From Adhaeribacter pallidiroseus (GTDB lineage Bacteria > Bacteroidota > Bacteroidia > Cytophagales > Hymenobacteraceae), in the NCBI RefSeq assembly GCF_003340495.1, contig NZ_QASA01000001.1, positions 620,001 to 684,000 of the forward strand: 64,000 bases of DNA. Direction: 5' to 3'. Both the position numbers and the translations under genes were made by a program. The number at the start of each line of letters is the position of its first letter. Position 1 is the first letter of the stretch. Below the pieces are notes generated by a model. It was given only the letters and a program-made list of their open reading frames with translations, had not been told where the DNA came from and did not search any database. Positions 8,508-17,712 of the stretch are shown one piece after another.

Positions 8508-9809
8508 ATGAATTGGTCTGAAGAACAGGTTTTAGCTTTATCACCAGATACTTCCTCCACAAAGTCGGGTAAAGATTTAGCCCGACCGGAAAAGTGGCTA
8601 ACTTTGGCTACAGAGGATCGTGCCCTTTGGGGCGAAATCAAAGGGAGTGGCAGTACTCCTTACCGCACCCAGATAGATCTGCAGAACATTGCTTTTAAAT
8701 GCTCTTGCCCCAGCCGCAAATTTCCTTGCAAGCATGGACTAGGTCTTTTTTTAATTTATGCCCGCAAACCCGAGGTGTTCACGGCAGCAAATCCACCGGA
8801 GTGGGTTGCCGAATGGCTCGGCAAAAGAACAGCAAAGACCGAGAAAAAAGAAGAAGCCCCCGTAAAAACCCCGGACCCGCTGGCCCAAACCAAACGGGCA
8901 GAAGCGAGAGAAACAAAAATTTTAACCGGCCTGGCAGAAATTAGCTTATGGGTGAAAGATTTAATTCGGAACGGCCTATTGGTCGTGCCGGAAAAAAGTT
9001 ATTCTTTCTGGCAAAACCCAGCTGCCCGCCTAGTAGATGCCCAAGCTCCTGGGGTAGCTAACTTAATCCGTGAATTAGGTATTATTTCGTACGTTCAGGA
9101 AGGTTGGCAATCGCCATTACTTCACAAATTAATTCAGATTTATTTGCTGGCTCAAGCTTATCCTGCTATAGCAAACTTACCAGAAACTGTGCAAGCTGAT
9201 TTAAAAGCCCTGGTAGGTTGGACTCAGAATCAGGAGGAGTTAAAAGCCGGCGCCGGCTTAAAAGATACCTGGCTGGTACTGGCCAAGCAATCTACCGAAG
9301 AAGCAAATATTCTTACCCAATCCTACTGGCTTTACGGACAAAATACAGGAAGATCCGCGATGGTGCTTAACTTTTACCATTTGTCTAAACCGACTGATTT
9401 AGGATTACTGGTTGGTACCGCCCTGAAGGCAGAGCTACTGTTTTATCCGGGAAGCTTCCCCTTACGCGCCTTAATTAAAGAGCAAAGCCAGACGATGGAA
9501 ATGCCGGAGTTAGAAGAATTTAATCCATTATCCGTTATACAGGATCAGTTTGCAACAGCAATTGCGAGTTATCCCTGGCAAAATAATTTACCTTGCCTGG
9601 TAAAAAGTTTGAATCCTTTCTTTTATCAAAATCAATGGTATTTGAAGGATGAAGAAAACCGATACCTTACTCTTGACAAAAATTTTAAAAAATCGTGGCA
9701 ACTTTTAGCCTTAAGCGGCGGAACCCCACTTAATCTGTTCGGGCTTTACCGGCCGCAATCCTTTTTACCTTTAGGCGTGTGGCACAATAAAACGTATTTA
9801 CCTTTATAA
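8508..9809 (+). CDS. SWIM zinc-finger protein
   Basis: 433 residues. An N-terminal SWIM zinc finger is seen as CSCPSRKFPCKHGLGLF (C65, C67, C74, H76), a CxC...CxH fold that binds DNA or protein. Residues ~110-130 are charged and Lys/Glu-rich, a likely linker; the remainder is helical with no further motif recognised. It is the first gene of a five-gene set (SWIM, DUF5691, MoxR, DUF5682, VWA) that recurs together in diverse bacteria. The next gene starts 3 bp after its stop. Confidence 0.85.
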   Translation: MNWSEEQVLALSPDTSSTKSGKDLARPEKWLTLATEDRALWGEIKGSGSTPYRTQIDLQNIAFKCSCPSRKFPCKHGLGLFLIYARKPEVFTAANPPEWVAEWLGKRTAKTEKKEEAPVKTPDPLAQTKRAEARETKILTGLAEISLWVKDLIRNGLLVVPEKSYSFWQNPAARLVDAQAPGVANLIRELGIISYVQEGWQSPLLHKLIQIYLLAQAYPAIANLPETVQADLKALVGWTQNQEELKAGAGLKDTWLVLAKQSTEEANILTQSYWLYGQNTGRSAMVLNFYHLSKPTDLGLLVGTALKAELLFYPGSFPLRALIKEQSQTMEMPELEEFNPLSVIQDQFATAIASYPWQNNLPCLVKSLNPFFYQNQWYLKDEENRYLTLDKNFKKSWQLLALSGGTPLNLFGLYRPQSFLPLGVWHNKTYLPL

Positions 9810-9812
9810 TTT

Positions 9813-11342
9813 ATGGATGTTTGGGAAGAAGCTGTAAAGGTTGCTTTGGTAGGTACAGAACGCCAAAAACTTAGTTCGGAATATTTACCGCTGCCGGTAC
9901 AGGATTTACTTAGCCAACTAGGTCCTGATGATCCAGAAGAATATTTCTTAAAAACAGCCGCCTTGCTTTTAAACTATACGCAAGCGGGTGGCAACCTTCC
10001 GGTTTGGCAAACCAGCGTGCCTCAACCAGCTGAATCAGATCATAAACCGGTTTGCTCTGACAAAGCCGTACAAACCTTGGCAACTATTCTGGAAGAAGGC
10101 TTTCCTACTTTAGTATTAGTTTGGTTGCAACAATGTACGCAAGCCCAACAGCGAGTGCGGGAAGATTATATTCCGGTATTGTTGGACGAAGGCAGAAAAA
10201 ATGTAAACCTCCGTGCTTTGGTGAAAGAAGCGGTGGGTAACCGGGGAAAATGGCTGGCCAGTTTTAACGCCGATTGGCAGTATTTACTGCAAACCGAAAC
10301 TGAAATTTGGGAACAAGGCAAACCGGAAGAACGCAAACAATTACTAAGGCAAATCCGGCAAGAAGATCCCGACCGGGCTCGGGAACTTTTAACTTCCAGT
10401 TGGAAAGAAGAAAATGCGAATAGCCGGGCGGAGTTACTCAGCATTTTTGTTAAAAATTTATCCTGGGCCGATGAAGCCTGGCTTAAAGATTTACAAACCG
10501 ATAAAAGCCAGAAAGTAAAAGAGGCAATTACCCTGCTGCTTAGCCAACTACCCGAATCAACATGGGTGCAAGAATTAGGAGAGGAAGTTAAAACCTGGAT
10601 TACTTTAAAAATAACCAAATCCTTGATTGCTTTCTCGAAAGAAGAACTGGAAGTAAAAATACCCGATACTTTCCCGGCTATTTTAAAAAAGAAAGGAATT
10701 CAAGAATTAAGCAATAATAAAAATATTCCCGATCAGGATTATTGGCTGAGCCAGGTTTTATCCTTAATCCCACCGGCATTTTGGGAAACACACCTTCAGG
10801 CGGGCCCGGAGAAAATATTATCCTTATTTTTTAAAAATAAATTATTACAAGCTAACCTGGCCGCTCTTATTTCGGCTACTATCCGCTTTAAAGATGCTCG
10901 CTGGGCAAAGATTTGGTTAAACGTAAAACTACCAGAATACGACGAATTAAGATTTTCTGCCTATTCCCTGGTGCCTCAACTATTAAATTTGCTACCCGAG
11001 GCGGATCAGCAAGATTACTTAAATCAGGTTTTGCGTAAAAAAAAGCTGGACTACCGGTTACATACCATCGACTTCTTGTTGGAACTTAATTTTAACTGGG
11101 ATGCCCCTTTCTCCATGAAAGTAATGCAGGAATTAGCAAATACCTATACCGAGCAAACCATGTACCAAGGGTTTTATCGCCTGTTCGAACTGCATTTGCT
11201 TTTGCACCCGGAAATACTTCCGCATCTACACGCTATAGAACCAGCCGACCCCAATCTCAGCTCGCGGTGGCACGCGTTGCAAAATAAATTAATCCGGGCT
11301 TTGGAAATAAGATTAGACCTCCAGACCTGCTTCCCTAACTAA
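9813..11342 (+). CDS. DUF5691-type helical-repeat protein
   Basis: 509 residues beginning MDVWEEAVKVALVGTER, the usual opening of this family. The sequence is almost entirely predicted helix with Leu/Trp-rich repeated pairs (for example LLRQIRQEDPDRARELL and AELLSIFVKNLSWADEAWL), suggesting a HEAT-like scaffold. No catalytic motif. Position 3 bp after the SWIM gene implies tight coupling. The role is unknown; a scaffold for the MoxR/VWA pair is a reasonable guess. Confidence 0.75.
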   Translation: MDVWEEAVKVALVGTERQKLSSEYLPLPVQDLLSQLGPDDPEEYFLKTAALLLNYTQAGGNLPVWQTSVPQPAESDHKPVCSDKAVQTLATILEEGFPTLVLVWLQQCTQAQQRVREDYIPVLLDEGRKNVNLRALVKEAVGNRGKWLASFNADWQYLLQTETEIWEQGKPEERKQLLRQIRQEDPDRARELLTSSWKEENANSRAELLSIFVKNLSWADEAWLKDLQTDKSQKVKEAITLLLSQLPESTWVQELGEEVKTWITLKITKSLIAFSKEELEVKIPDTFPAILKKKGIQELSNNKNIPDQDYWLSQVLSLIPPAFWETHLQAGPEKILSLFFKNKLLQANLAALISATIRFKDARWAKIWLNVKLPEYDELRFSAYSLVPQLLNLLPEADQQDYLNQVLRKKKLDYRLHTIDFLLELNFNWDAPFSMKVMQELANTYTEQTMYQGFYRLFELHLLLHPEILPHLHAIEPADPNLSSRWHALQNKLIRALEIRLDLQTCFPN

Positions 11343-11430
11343 TTTAAACTTAGCACTCACTAACAGGTACAAACGCCGGCTTTTTTCCGGCATTATTCCC
11401 AAAATCAAGCAACATTATAAATAATACCTC

Positions 11431-12510
11431 ATGCAACAAGTACAACGTGCTCACGCGGAGCACCAGTTTGCCGAAGAAATTGAAGAACTTAAAAAAGTTG
11501 ATTCTCACCCTTGCCCACCAAATTGGCAATTGTCGCCGTGGGCCGTGGTTACTTACTTAATCGGTGGCACATTAACAAATGGCTTTCGGATTACTCCTAA
11601 ATACATTGGTAGCCGCCGGTTAATGGAAATTGCCGTGGCTACCTTAACCACCGACCGGGCCTTATTGCTGTACGGATTACCGGGCACAGCCAAGTCGTGG
11701 GTTTCCGAGCATCTGGCTGCCGCTATTTCCGGCACTTCTACTTTACTGATTCAGGGTACGGCTGGCACCGGCGAAGAAGCCATCCGGTACGGCTGGAATT
11801 ACGCCAAGCTATTAGCCGAAGGACCTTCGCCCAATGCCTTGGTAGTAACGCCCATGATGCGGGCCATGCAGGACGGTAAAATTGCCCGTATAGAAGAATT
11901 AACCCGGATATCGGCGGATGTACAGGATACGCTTATTACCATTCTATCGGAAAAAATGCTGCCGGTACCCGAATTAAACATGGAAATACAATCGAACCGG
12001 GGTTTTAACGTAATTGCCACCGCCAATAACCGCGACAAAGGCGTAAACGAGCTTTCCGGTGCTTTAAAGAGAAGGTTTAACACCGTTATTCTACCGGTGC
12101 CCGATACCATGGAAGAAGAGGTAGAAATAGTAACCCGGCGGGTAGAAACTTTAGGCCGGGCACTAGAATTACCGGCCGAGCCACCCGCCTTAGAAGAAAT
12201 TAAACGCATTGTTACTATTTTCCGGGAGTTGCGCAGTGGGGTAACGCTGGATGGTAAAACCAAACTTAAAATCCCGACCAGCACCATGAGCACCGCCGAA
12301 GCCATATCGGTGATTAACAGCGGCATGGCCTTGGCAGGGCATTTCGGGGATGGCGTTCTGAATGCCCACGATGTAGCCGCCGGTTTAGTTGGGTCGGTGG
12401 TAAAAGACCCGGTACAAGATAAGGTAGTCTGGCTGGAGTACCTGGAAACTGTGGTTAAAAGCCGCGATGGCTGGAAAGATATTTACCGGTCGTGCCGGGA
12501 GTTAGTTTAA
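11431..12510 (+). CDS. MoxR-family AAA+ ATPase
   Basis: 359 residues. Walker A is GLPGTAKS (82-89); the Walker B region is KIARIEELTR, followed by sensor 1 (VIATANNRDKG) and an Arg-finger region (GALKRRFN). The form IEELTR in place of the usual DEiNR is characteristic of the MoxR subtype found in this gene set. MoxR ATPases act with VWA proteins as chaperone-like remodelling machines. The gene follows a weak GCCGG hairpin at 11375-11391, and the next gene starts 4 bp after its stop. Confidence 0.9.
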   Translation: MQQVQRAHAEHQFAEEIEELKKVDSHPCPPNWQLSPWAVVTYLIGGTLTNGFRITPKYIGSRRLMEIAVATLTTDRALLLYGLPGTAKSWVSEHLAAAISGTSTLLIQGTAGTGEEAIRYGWNYAKLLAEGPSPNALVVTPMMRAMQDGKIARIEELTRISADVQDTLITILSEKMLPVPELNMEIQSNRGFNVIATANNRDKGVNELSGALKRRFNTVILPVPDTMEEEVEIVTRRVETLGRALELPAEPPALEEIKRIVTIFRELRSGVTLDGKTKLKIPTSTMSTAEAISVINSGMALAGHFGDGVLNAHDVAAGLVGSVVKDPVQDKVVWLEYLETVVKSRDGWKDIYRSCRELV

Positions 12511-12514
12511 CCAC

Positions 12515-14731
12515 ATGAGCGTAACTGTTTTTGGCATCCGACATCATGGTCCGGGTTCGGCTCGCAGCCTGAAACTGGCTTTGGAAAAATTGCAACCGGA
12601 CATGGTTTTAGTGGAAGGACCGCCCGATGCCAACGAAATTTTAAAATTAGCCTATCAGGAAGCGATGAAACCGCCGGTAGCCTTACTGGCGTACCTCCCG
12701 GACAAACCCGAAGAAGCGGTGTTTTACCCGTTTGCTGCTTTCTCGCCGGAATGGCAGGCCATTAAATACGCCCAGCAAAATCAGGTACCCGTAAATTTTA
12801 TGGACCTGCCGTTGGCCCATAGATTTGCTTTAGAGGCCAGCAAACCGGAGCATAACTCTACTTTACCAAAGACGCAAGCCGACGAACCTGGTAATTATCC
12901 TCTGGATTACTTAGGCCAAGCAGCGGGTTTCGATGACGGTGAATCGTGGTGGGAGCACATGTTTGAGCAGCGCCGTGAGTCCGAAGAAGCTTTTGAAGCA
13001 GTGCTGGAGGCCATGCAGCATTTAAGGAAAGATCTGAACCGAGCAGAATCAGAAGAAACTTTGTTGCGGGAAGCCTTTATGCGCAAAATAATCCGGGATG
13101 CAGAAGCAAACGGATTCCAGAATATAGCCGTGGTTTGCGGTGCCTGGCACGCCCCGGCCTTAGTAGAAATGCCCTCTAAAAAACACGACAACGATTTACT
13201 AAAAGGCTTGCCCAAAGTAAAAGTAGCTTCTACCTGGATTCCGTGGACTTTTAGCCGCCTGACGTTTTACAGCGGGTACGGAGCCGGGGTTACCTCGCCG
13301 GGTTGGTACCAGCATTTATGGGATTACCCGCAGGATACCGGCATTACCTGGATGACCAAAGTGGCCCGGGTTTTCCGGCAGAAAAAGATGGACACTTCCG
13401 TAGCGCACGTAATTGATGCCTTTCGGCTGGCCGAAACGTTGGCTGGGCTCCGGCAACTATCCCGGCCGGGCTTAACGGAACTGAACCAGGCTACACAGTC
13501 CGTTATTTGTTTTGGTGATGCCTGGATGCTCGACTTACTTTTTCAGGAGTTAATTGTTGGCAAAAAAATGGGCCGGATACCCGAAGATGTTCCCCAGGTT
13601 CCGCTGCAAAAAGATTTGGAACGGTTGCAAAAAAAGTTACGCCTGATGCCAAAAGCATTCGAGCAAAGCTTAACACTAGACTTGCGCCAGACTACCGATT
13701 TAGAACGAAGTAAAATGCTACACCGCCTTTCTATCTTGGGTATTCATTGGGGAAAGCCCCAAAGAGCATCCGGGAAAGGCACATTTAAAGAACAATGGTC
13801 GCTTAATTGGGAGCCAGAACTGTTAATTAAAATTATTGAAATGGGCGTATGGGGCAATACCCTGGAAATCGCCGCTACTAATTTCATTGTTCAAAAGGCC
13901 CGGGAGATTACCAACATCAGCGAAGTAGCCGAATTACTGGAAAAAGCTATTCCCGCTGATTTAGAAGTAGCTGTGGCGCAACTTATGCAACGCATCGATG
14001 CTTTAGCTTCCGTTTCCGGGGACATTACGCCACTCATGCAGGCCCTTATTCCGTTGGCTTACGTGAGTCGTTACGGAAATGTACGCCAAACGGACTTAAA
14101 TCTGCTGATTAACTTGGTGCGCAGCTTAACCATTCGGGTAAGTATTGGATTACCGAACGCCTGTTATGGCTTAGACGAAGATGCTTCCGGCACGCTGTTC
14201 GAAAAGATCTCAGAAGTACAGTCGGCGTTAAGTCTTTTTCAAGACCTGGAAATTGCAAACCCCTGGAAACAAGCATTACAAACCTTACTAAACAGCCACA
14301 ATGTTCACGGATTAATTGTAGGCCGCGCTTGTAGGTTGCTGGCCGATGCGCAAGAAATTAAAGAAGAAGAACTGGGGGTAAAGTTCAGTTTGGCGCTTTC
14401 CAGTGCTCAGGAACCTGGTTACGCTGCTGCCTGGCTCGAAGGTTTTTTAAAAAACAGCGGCATGATCTTGCTCCTGGATGAAGGATTATGGACTATTCTG
14501 AACAATTGGGTAAGCACGCTGGATGAAGAAACATTTGTACAAGTATTGCCTCTCTTGCGGCGCAATTTTGCATCTTTTACTCCTGCCGAAAGAAGAAAAA
14601 TCGGGGAAAAGGCTAAAAACGGCGGAGCTAACCGAAGAACCACTAGCCGCGCCACAACTTTAGACTTTAATTACGAACGCGCCGAACAAGCTTTACCGGT
14701 GGTAGCACAATTATTCGGCTTAAGGAATTGA
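12515..14731 (+). CDS. DUF5682 protein
   Basis: 738 residues opening with SVTVFGIRHHGPGSARSL and LVEGPPDANEI, then VVCGAWHAPAL at ~205-215. These resemble the TraB/EreA-like fold (conserved His and Glu near the N-terminus and a late GxxH), which in relatives is a membrane-associated or hydrolase-like domain; the activity here is unknown. The C-terminal ~350 residues are helical. It is linked in all known layouts to the SWIM/MoxR/VWA genes, and starts 4 bp after moxR. Confidence 0.8.
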   Translation: MSVTVFGIRHHGPGSARSLKLALEKLQPDMVLVEGPPDANEILKLAYQEAMKPPVALLAYLPDKPEEAVFYPFAAFSPEWQAIKYAQQNQVPVNFMDLPLAHRFALEASKPEHNSTLPKTQADEPGNYPLDYLGQAAGFDDGESWWEHMFEQRRESEEAFEAVLEAMQHLRKDLNRAESEETLLREAFMRKIIRDAEANGFQNIAVVCGAWHAPALVEMPSKKHDNDLLKGLPKVKVASTWIPWTFSRLTFYSGYGAGVTSPGWYQHLWDYPQDTGITWMTKVARVFRQKKMDTSVAHVIDAFRLAETLAGLRQLSRPGLTELNQATQSVICFGDAWMLDLLFQELIVGKKMGRIPEDVPQVPLQKDLERLQKKLRLMPKAFEQSLTLDLRQTTDLERSKMLHRLSILGIHWGKPQRASGKGTFKEQWSLNWEPELLIKIIEMGVWGNTLEIAATNFIVQKAREITNISEVAELLEKAIPADLEVAVAQLMQRIDALASVSGDITPLMQALIPLAYVSRYGNVRQTDLNLLINLVRSLTIRVSIGLPNACYGLDEDASGTLFEKISEVQSALSLFQDLEIANPWKQALQTLLNSHNVHGLIVGRACRLLADAQEIKEEELGVKFSLALSSAQEPGYAAAWLEGFLKNSGMILLLDEGLWTILNNWVSTLDEETFVQVLPLLRRNFASFTPAERRKIGEKAKNGGANRRTTSRATTLDFNYERAEQALPVVAQLFGLRN

Positions 14732-14864
14732 TTTTAAAATTTAAACAATCCTGTATTTAACAATTAAAGAAAAAAGCATTTTAAGCGGGCTAGTTAAAAG
14801 TTTTTGAGAGTCAAAAAGCTCGTGGCAGATAATAGGTTACTTAACCAGTGAAATTTTAAAAATA

Positions 14865-16022
14865 ATGAACAAAAATTACTTAAAACGGTGGCGTTTAATA
14901 TTAGGTGGCGAAGCGGCCGACGGTACGGGCGTAAGCTTAACTGGTCAGGATATAAATCTGGATAAAACCTTAACCGCCCTCTATGACTCGGAACGGACCG
15001 CCGGTTTAGGTTCTTCTTCCCCCAACGTATCGCGTTGGCTCGGCGATATCCGGACTTATTTTCCCTCGTCGGTGGTTAAAGTAATGCAGCAGGATGCCCT
15101 AAAACGGCTGAACCTGACTTCCATGCTGTTGGAACCCGAAATACTCGCTACGGTAGAACCAGATGTAAATTTAGTAGCTACCCTCATGACTTTAAGCCGG
15201 GTAATACCCGACAAAACTAAAGATACTGCCCGGGAAGTAGTGCGGAAGGTAGTGGAGGAGCTTATGAAAAAATTAGCGCAACCCATGCAACAGGCCATTA
15301 CCGGCAGTCTGAATAAATCAGTAAAAATAAACCGGCCCCGGCACAACGAGATTGACTGGCCTACTACCATTCGTAAAAATCTTAAACATTACCAGCCCGA
15401 ATATAAAACCATTATTCCGGAAACTCGCGTTGGTTTTGGTCGCAAAAGAGCTGCTTTAAAAGATATTGTCCTGTGCCTCGACCAAAGTGGTTCGATGGGT
15501 TCGTCGGTGGTTTATTCTGGTATTTTCGGAGCAGTAATGGCTTCGTTGCCTTCCGTAAAAACCAAGATGGTGGTGTTTGATACCGCCGTAGCTGACCTGA
15601 CCGAAGAATTACACGACCCGGTAGATTTACTTTTTGGCGTGCAACTAGGTGGCGGTACCGACATCCAATTGGCATTAGGTTACTGCGAGCAAATCATTAC
15701 CCGGCCAACAGATACCGTTATGGTGGTAATAACTGATTTATACGAGGGTGGCAATGTAAATGAAATGAGAAAACGCTTTGCTGCCCTGGTAGCGAGCGGC
15801 GTACAAGTAATTGTATTATTAGCACTTAACGACGATGGTTCTCCGGCCTACGACCATAGTAATGCGTCTTACCTGGCCTCTATTGGGGTGCCGGTATTTG
15901 CCTGCACCCCAGATTTATTTCCCGATCTTATGGCAAGTGCTATCCAGAAACAAGATATTGGTCAATGGGCGGCTATTCATAATATTCCCATCGCCCGCGG
16001 AAGCCGAGAGTTGGTACCGTAA
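14865..16022 (+). CDS. VWA-domain protein of the MoxR set
   Basis: 385 residues. The N-terminal ~190 residues are helical. The VWA domain (~198-370) has an intact MIDAS: DQSGSMGSS (D206, S208, S210), a Thr in GGGTDI, and an Asp in VITDLYEG. VWA proteins of this type are the metal-dependent partner of the MoxR ATPase. It is separated from DUF5682 by 133 bp but has the same orientation, and ends the five-gene set. Confidence 0.88.
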   Translation: MNKNYLKRWRLILGGEAADGTGVSLTGQDINLDKTLTALYDSERTAGLGSSSPNVSRWLGDIRTYFPSSVVKVMQQDALKRLNLTSMLLEPEILATVEPDVNLVATLMTLSRVIPDKTKDTAREVVRKVVEELMKKLAQPMQQAITGSLNKSVKINRPRHNEIDWPTTIRKNLKHYQPEYKTIIPETRVGFGRKRAALKDIVLCLDQSGSMGSSVVYSGIFGAVMASLPSVKTKMVVFDTAVADLTEELHDPVDLLFGVQLGGGTDIQLALGYCEQIITRPTDTVMVVITDLYEGGNVNEMRKRFAALVASGVQVIVLLALNDDGSPAYDHSNASYLASIGVPVFACTPDLFPDLMASAIQKQDIGQWAAIHNIPIARGSRELVP

Positions 16023-16048
16023 CATGAGTAATACAGCGTAAAAAATTA

Positions 16049-17146
16049 CTAATTTAAAGTTCTGTCTTTTGACACTTTCCAGATAAAGCCATCCAGTACA
16101 TAATGGGTTATTTGGGGCAAAGTTAATAAGGGCACAAATATGGCTAATAGCAAACTATCCTGAATTTGCGGCAGATTCGCAAAAAAGGTAAAAACTTCGC
16201 CGTGTTCGCGCCAAACCAGACTGTCCCAAAAACCTTCTTCCAGGTAAGCCAAAAAAGCTACTATCGCGATAAATAAAACAATGCCCGTATTCCGGTAAAG
16301 TAAGTTTTCTAGTCTTGGTATTACCGTACCTTTACTAGCGGCCCTAACCTGCTTTTTGCGACCATAAATCCAAACCAAGGCCAAGTACGGAATACCGTGG
16401 GATACCACGTTAAATGTGGTATAAATTAAATCGCCGTTGTAATGCACAATGCCTAAGTACCAGGAAAGCAAAGTACCCACAATAACCAGATTTCGGGGAA
16501 TATTGACTGTTTTTTGCTGATACACCATCCTGATCTCCTTAAGAACATAAATCAGGATGATTATGTAATAACCAGCGGTTAGTACGGGTAAAAAGCTGGG
16601 ATAAGGTATTTTTATAAAGTCGCCCGGAACAAACCAGTTAAAAAGACGCTTGCCTTCCAGATGCCAATACAGAATAGGGAAAACGGTAGCTGTATAAATA
16701 GTAATTATATTAATCTGCCGCTCTGATTGGCTTACCTTTTCTTTTCGGGAGTAAAGTTGCATAAAACCATACTGCTGGCGGATAAAATGATAAACCGCCA
16801 GATAAGCTAAAATTCGCCAGAAAAGAACCGAACTCACCGAGTACAGGAGCATACCCAGTATCCAGGAAAGTAAGGGTACCAGCAACATGAGTTGCTTTTG
16901 CCGCCGGAAAGTTTCTTTGTCGAAGTAAGTTCTAAATAGCGTGCTGTATACATGGCTTACATCAATTAATAAAACTAAAATTACCCAGGCGGCAACCGGC
17001 ATTTCCTGGTTGTTCCGGAAAAATTCCGGGAAAGCTATAATGGCCAGCAAACACCCAAAAGGAGGTGACAGCACAAAGAGCAAGTCTACTGCGGCCGAAT
17101 ACAGCCACGGTTGTTTTTTAATGTTTGGTTCTTTCTGCCCCCGCAT
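16049..17146 (-). CDS. Multi-pass membrane protein, unrecognised
   Basis: 365 residues with about eight to ten hydrophobic segments (for example VAAWVILVLLIDVSHVY, LLVPLLSWILGMLLY, AGYYIIILIYVL). Conserved-looking polar positions sit inside or next to helices: DVSHVYSTLFRTYFD, YHFIRQQYGFMQLY, NVVSHGIPY, the kind of His/Arg arrangement seen in membrane enzymes. I do not recognise the family. It is transcribed against the RNA-repair genes, convergent with the VWA gene, so probably not part of that system. Confidence 0.6.
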   Translation of the reverse strand: MRGQKEPNIKKQPWLYSAAVDLLFVLSPPFGCLLAIIAFPEFFRNNQEMPVAAWVILVLLIDVSHVYSTLFRTYFDKETFRRQKQLMLLVPLLSWILGMLLYSVSSVLFWRILAYLAVYHFIRQQYGFMQLYSRKEKVSQSERQINIITIYTATVFPILYWHLEGKRLFNWFVPGDFIKIPYPSFLPVLTAGYYIIILIYVLKEIRMVYQQKTVNIPRNLVIVGTLLSWYLGIVHYNGDLIYTTFNVVSHGIPYLALVWIYGRKKQVRAASKGTVIPRLENLLYRNTGIVLFIAIVAFLAYLEEGFWDSLVWREHGEVFTFFANLPQIQDSLLLAIFVPLLTLPQITHYVLDGFIWKVSKDRTLN

Positions 17147-17371
17147 CCCACATAATCGGAGAATGAAATTATCTTACAAAGTCCCTCTCTCTGGAGGGGG
17201 CTTTGGGTAAGATATTTAAGGAAAGTAACTTCCTATCCCTGGATAAGAACTTTCCTACTCTCTTAAGCTATCGGAACAGCTGGAAAACAACTTAAATTTT
17301 AAAAATTTTCTCTATTCCGCGCCTACTTTATCCAGGAAAGACCCGGAATAGAGCTTTACAGCACAAGAGTT

Positions 17372-17559
17372 ATGAATATTTCACAAAAATACGGCAGTAC
17401 CTACCATTATCCGTTTTCGCCGGGCACTACCAGCGACGACCGGATAAAAATGCCCAACGCGAGAACCCCGTACCCGAAAAAGTTCTGGACCGATCACTGC
17501 AAAAGCTGGAAGTACCGCAAGTATATGAAGCCCATGAGGTGATTTATGCGGTGGAGTAG
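17372..17559 (+). pseudogene. Fused remnant: start of an ATP-dependent RNA ligase joined to the end of a polynucleotide kinase
   Basis: From ATG 17372 one frame gives MNISQKYGSTYHYPFSPGTT then SDDRI, which closely matches the opening of bacterial T4-type RNA ligases (KYPRTYHLPWSPG..SDD pattern). Just after this, from about 17440 to TAG 17557-17559, a different frame gives DKNAQRENPVPEKVLDRSL then QKLEVPQVYEAHEVIYAVE, which fits the C-terminus of P-loop polynucleotide kinases (the NRxRPVPExV...LExPxxxEAHEV pattern). The two pieces meet near GACCGGATAAAAATGCC, so an internal deletion appears to have removed most of a ligase-kinase pair. Family matches are from memory of the patterns. The relic lies directly upstream of rsr in the RNA-repair locus. 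Confidence 0.6.
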
Positions 17560-17650
17560 TAGTTTAATTAAAAATCAATCTTCAAGATCAGCAATTTTAA
17601 AACAGGCGTTTTACATCAAGAAAAATTTATAAATATTTTAAAAAAAATTC

Positions 17651-17671
17651 GCTACGCAGAAAGACTGCGCA
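17651..17671. promoter_or_regulatory. Operator copy 3, upstream of rsr
   Basis: TACGCA (17653-17658) - 7 bp - TGCGCA (17666-17671). The spacer GAAAGAC differs at one base from that of copy 2 (AAAAGAC). A -7-like box CAATTTTG (17681-17688) follows after 9 bp, matching the spacing at copy 1. The ATG of rsr is 42 bp from the operator's end. Confidence 0.75.
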
Positions 17672-17712
17672 CTGGGCTTTCAATTTTGAATCGTCAACTA
17701 AAATAAGAGGTT

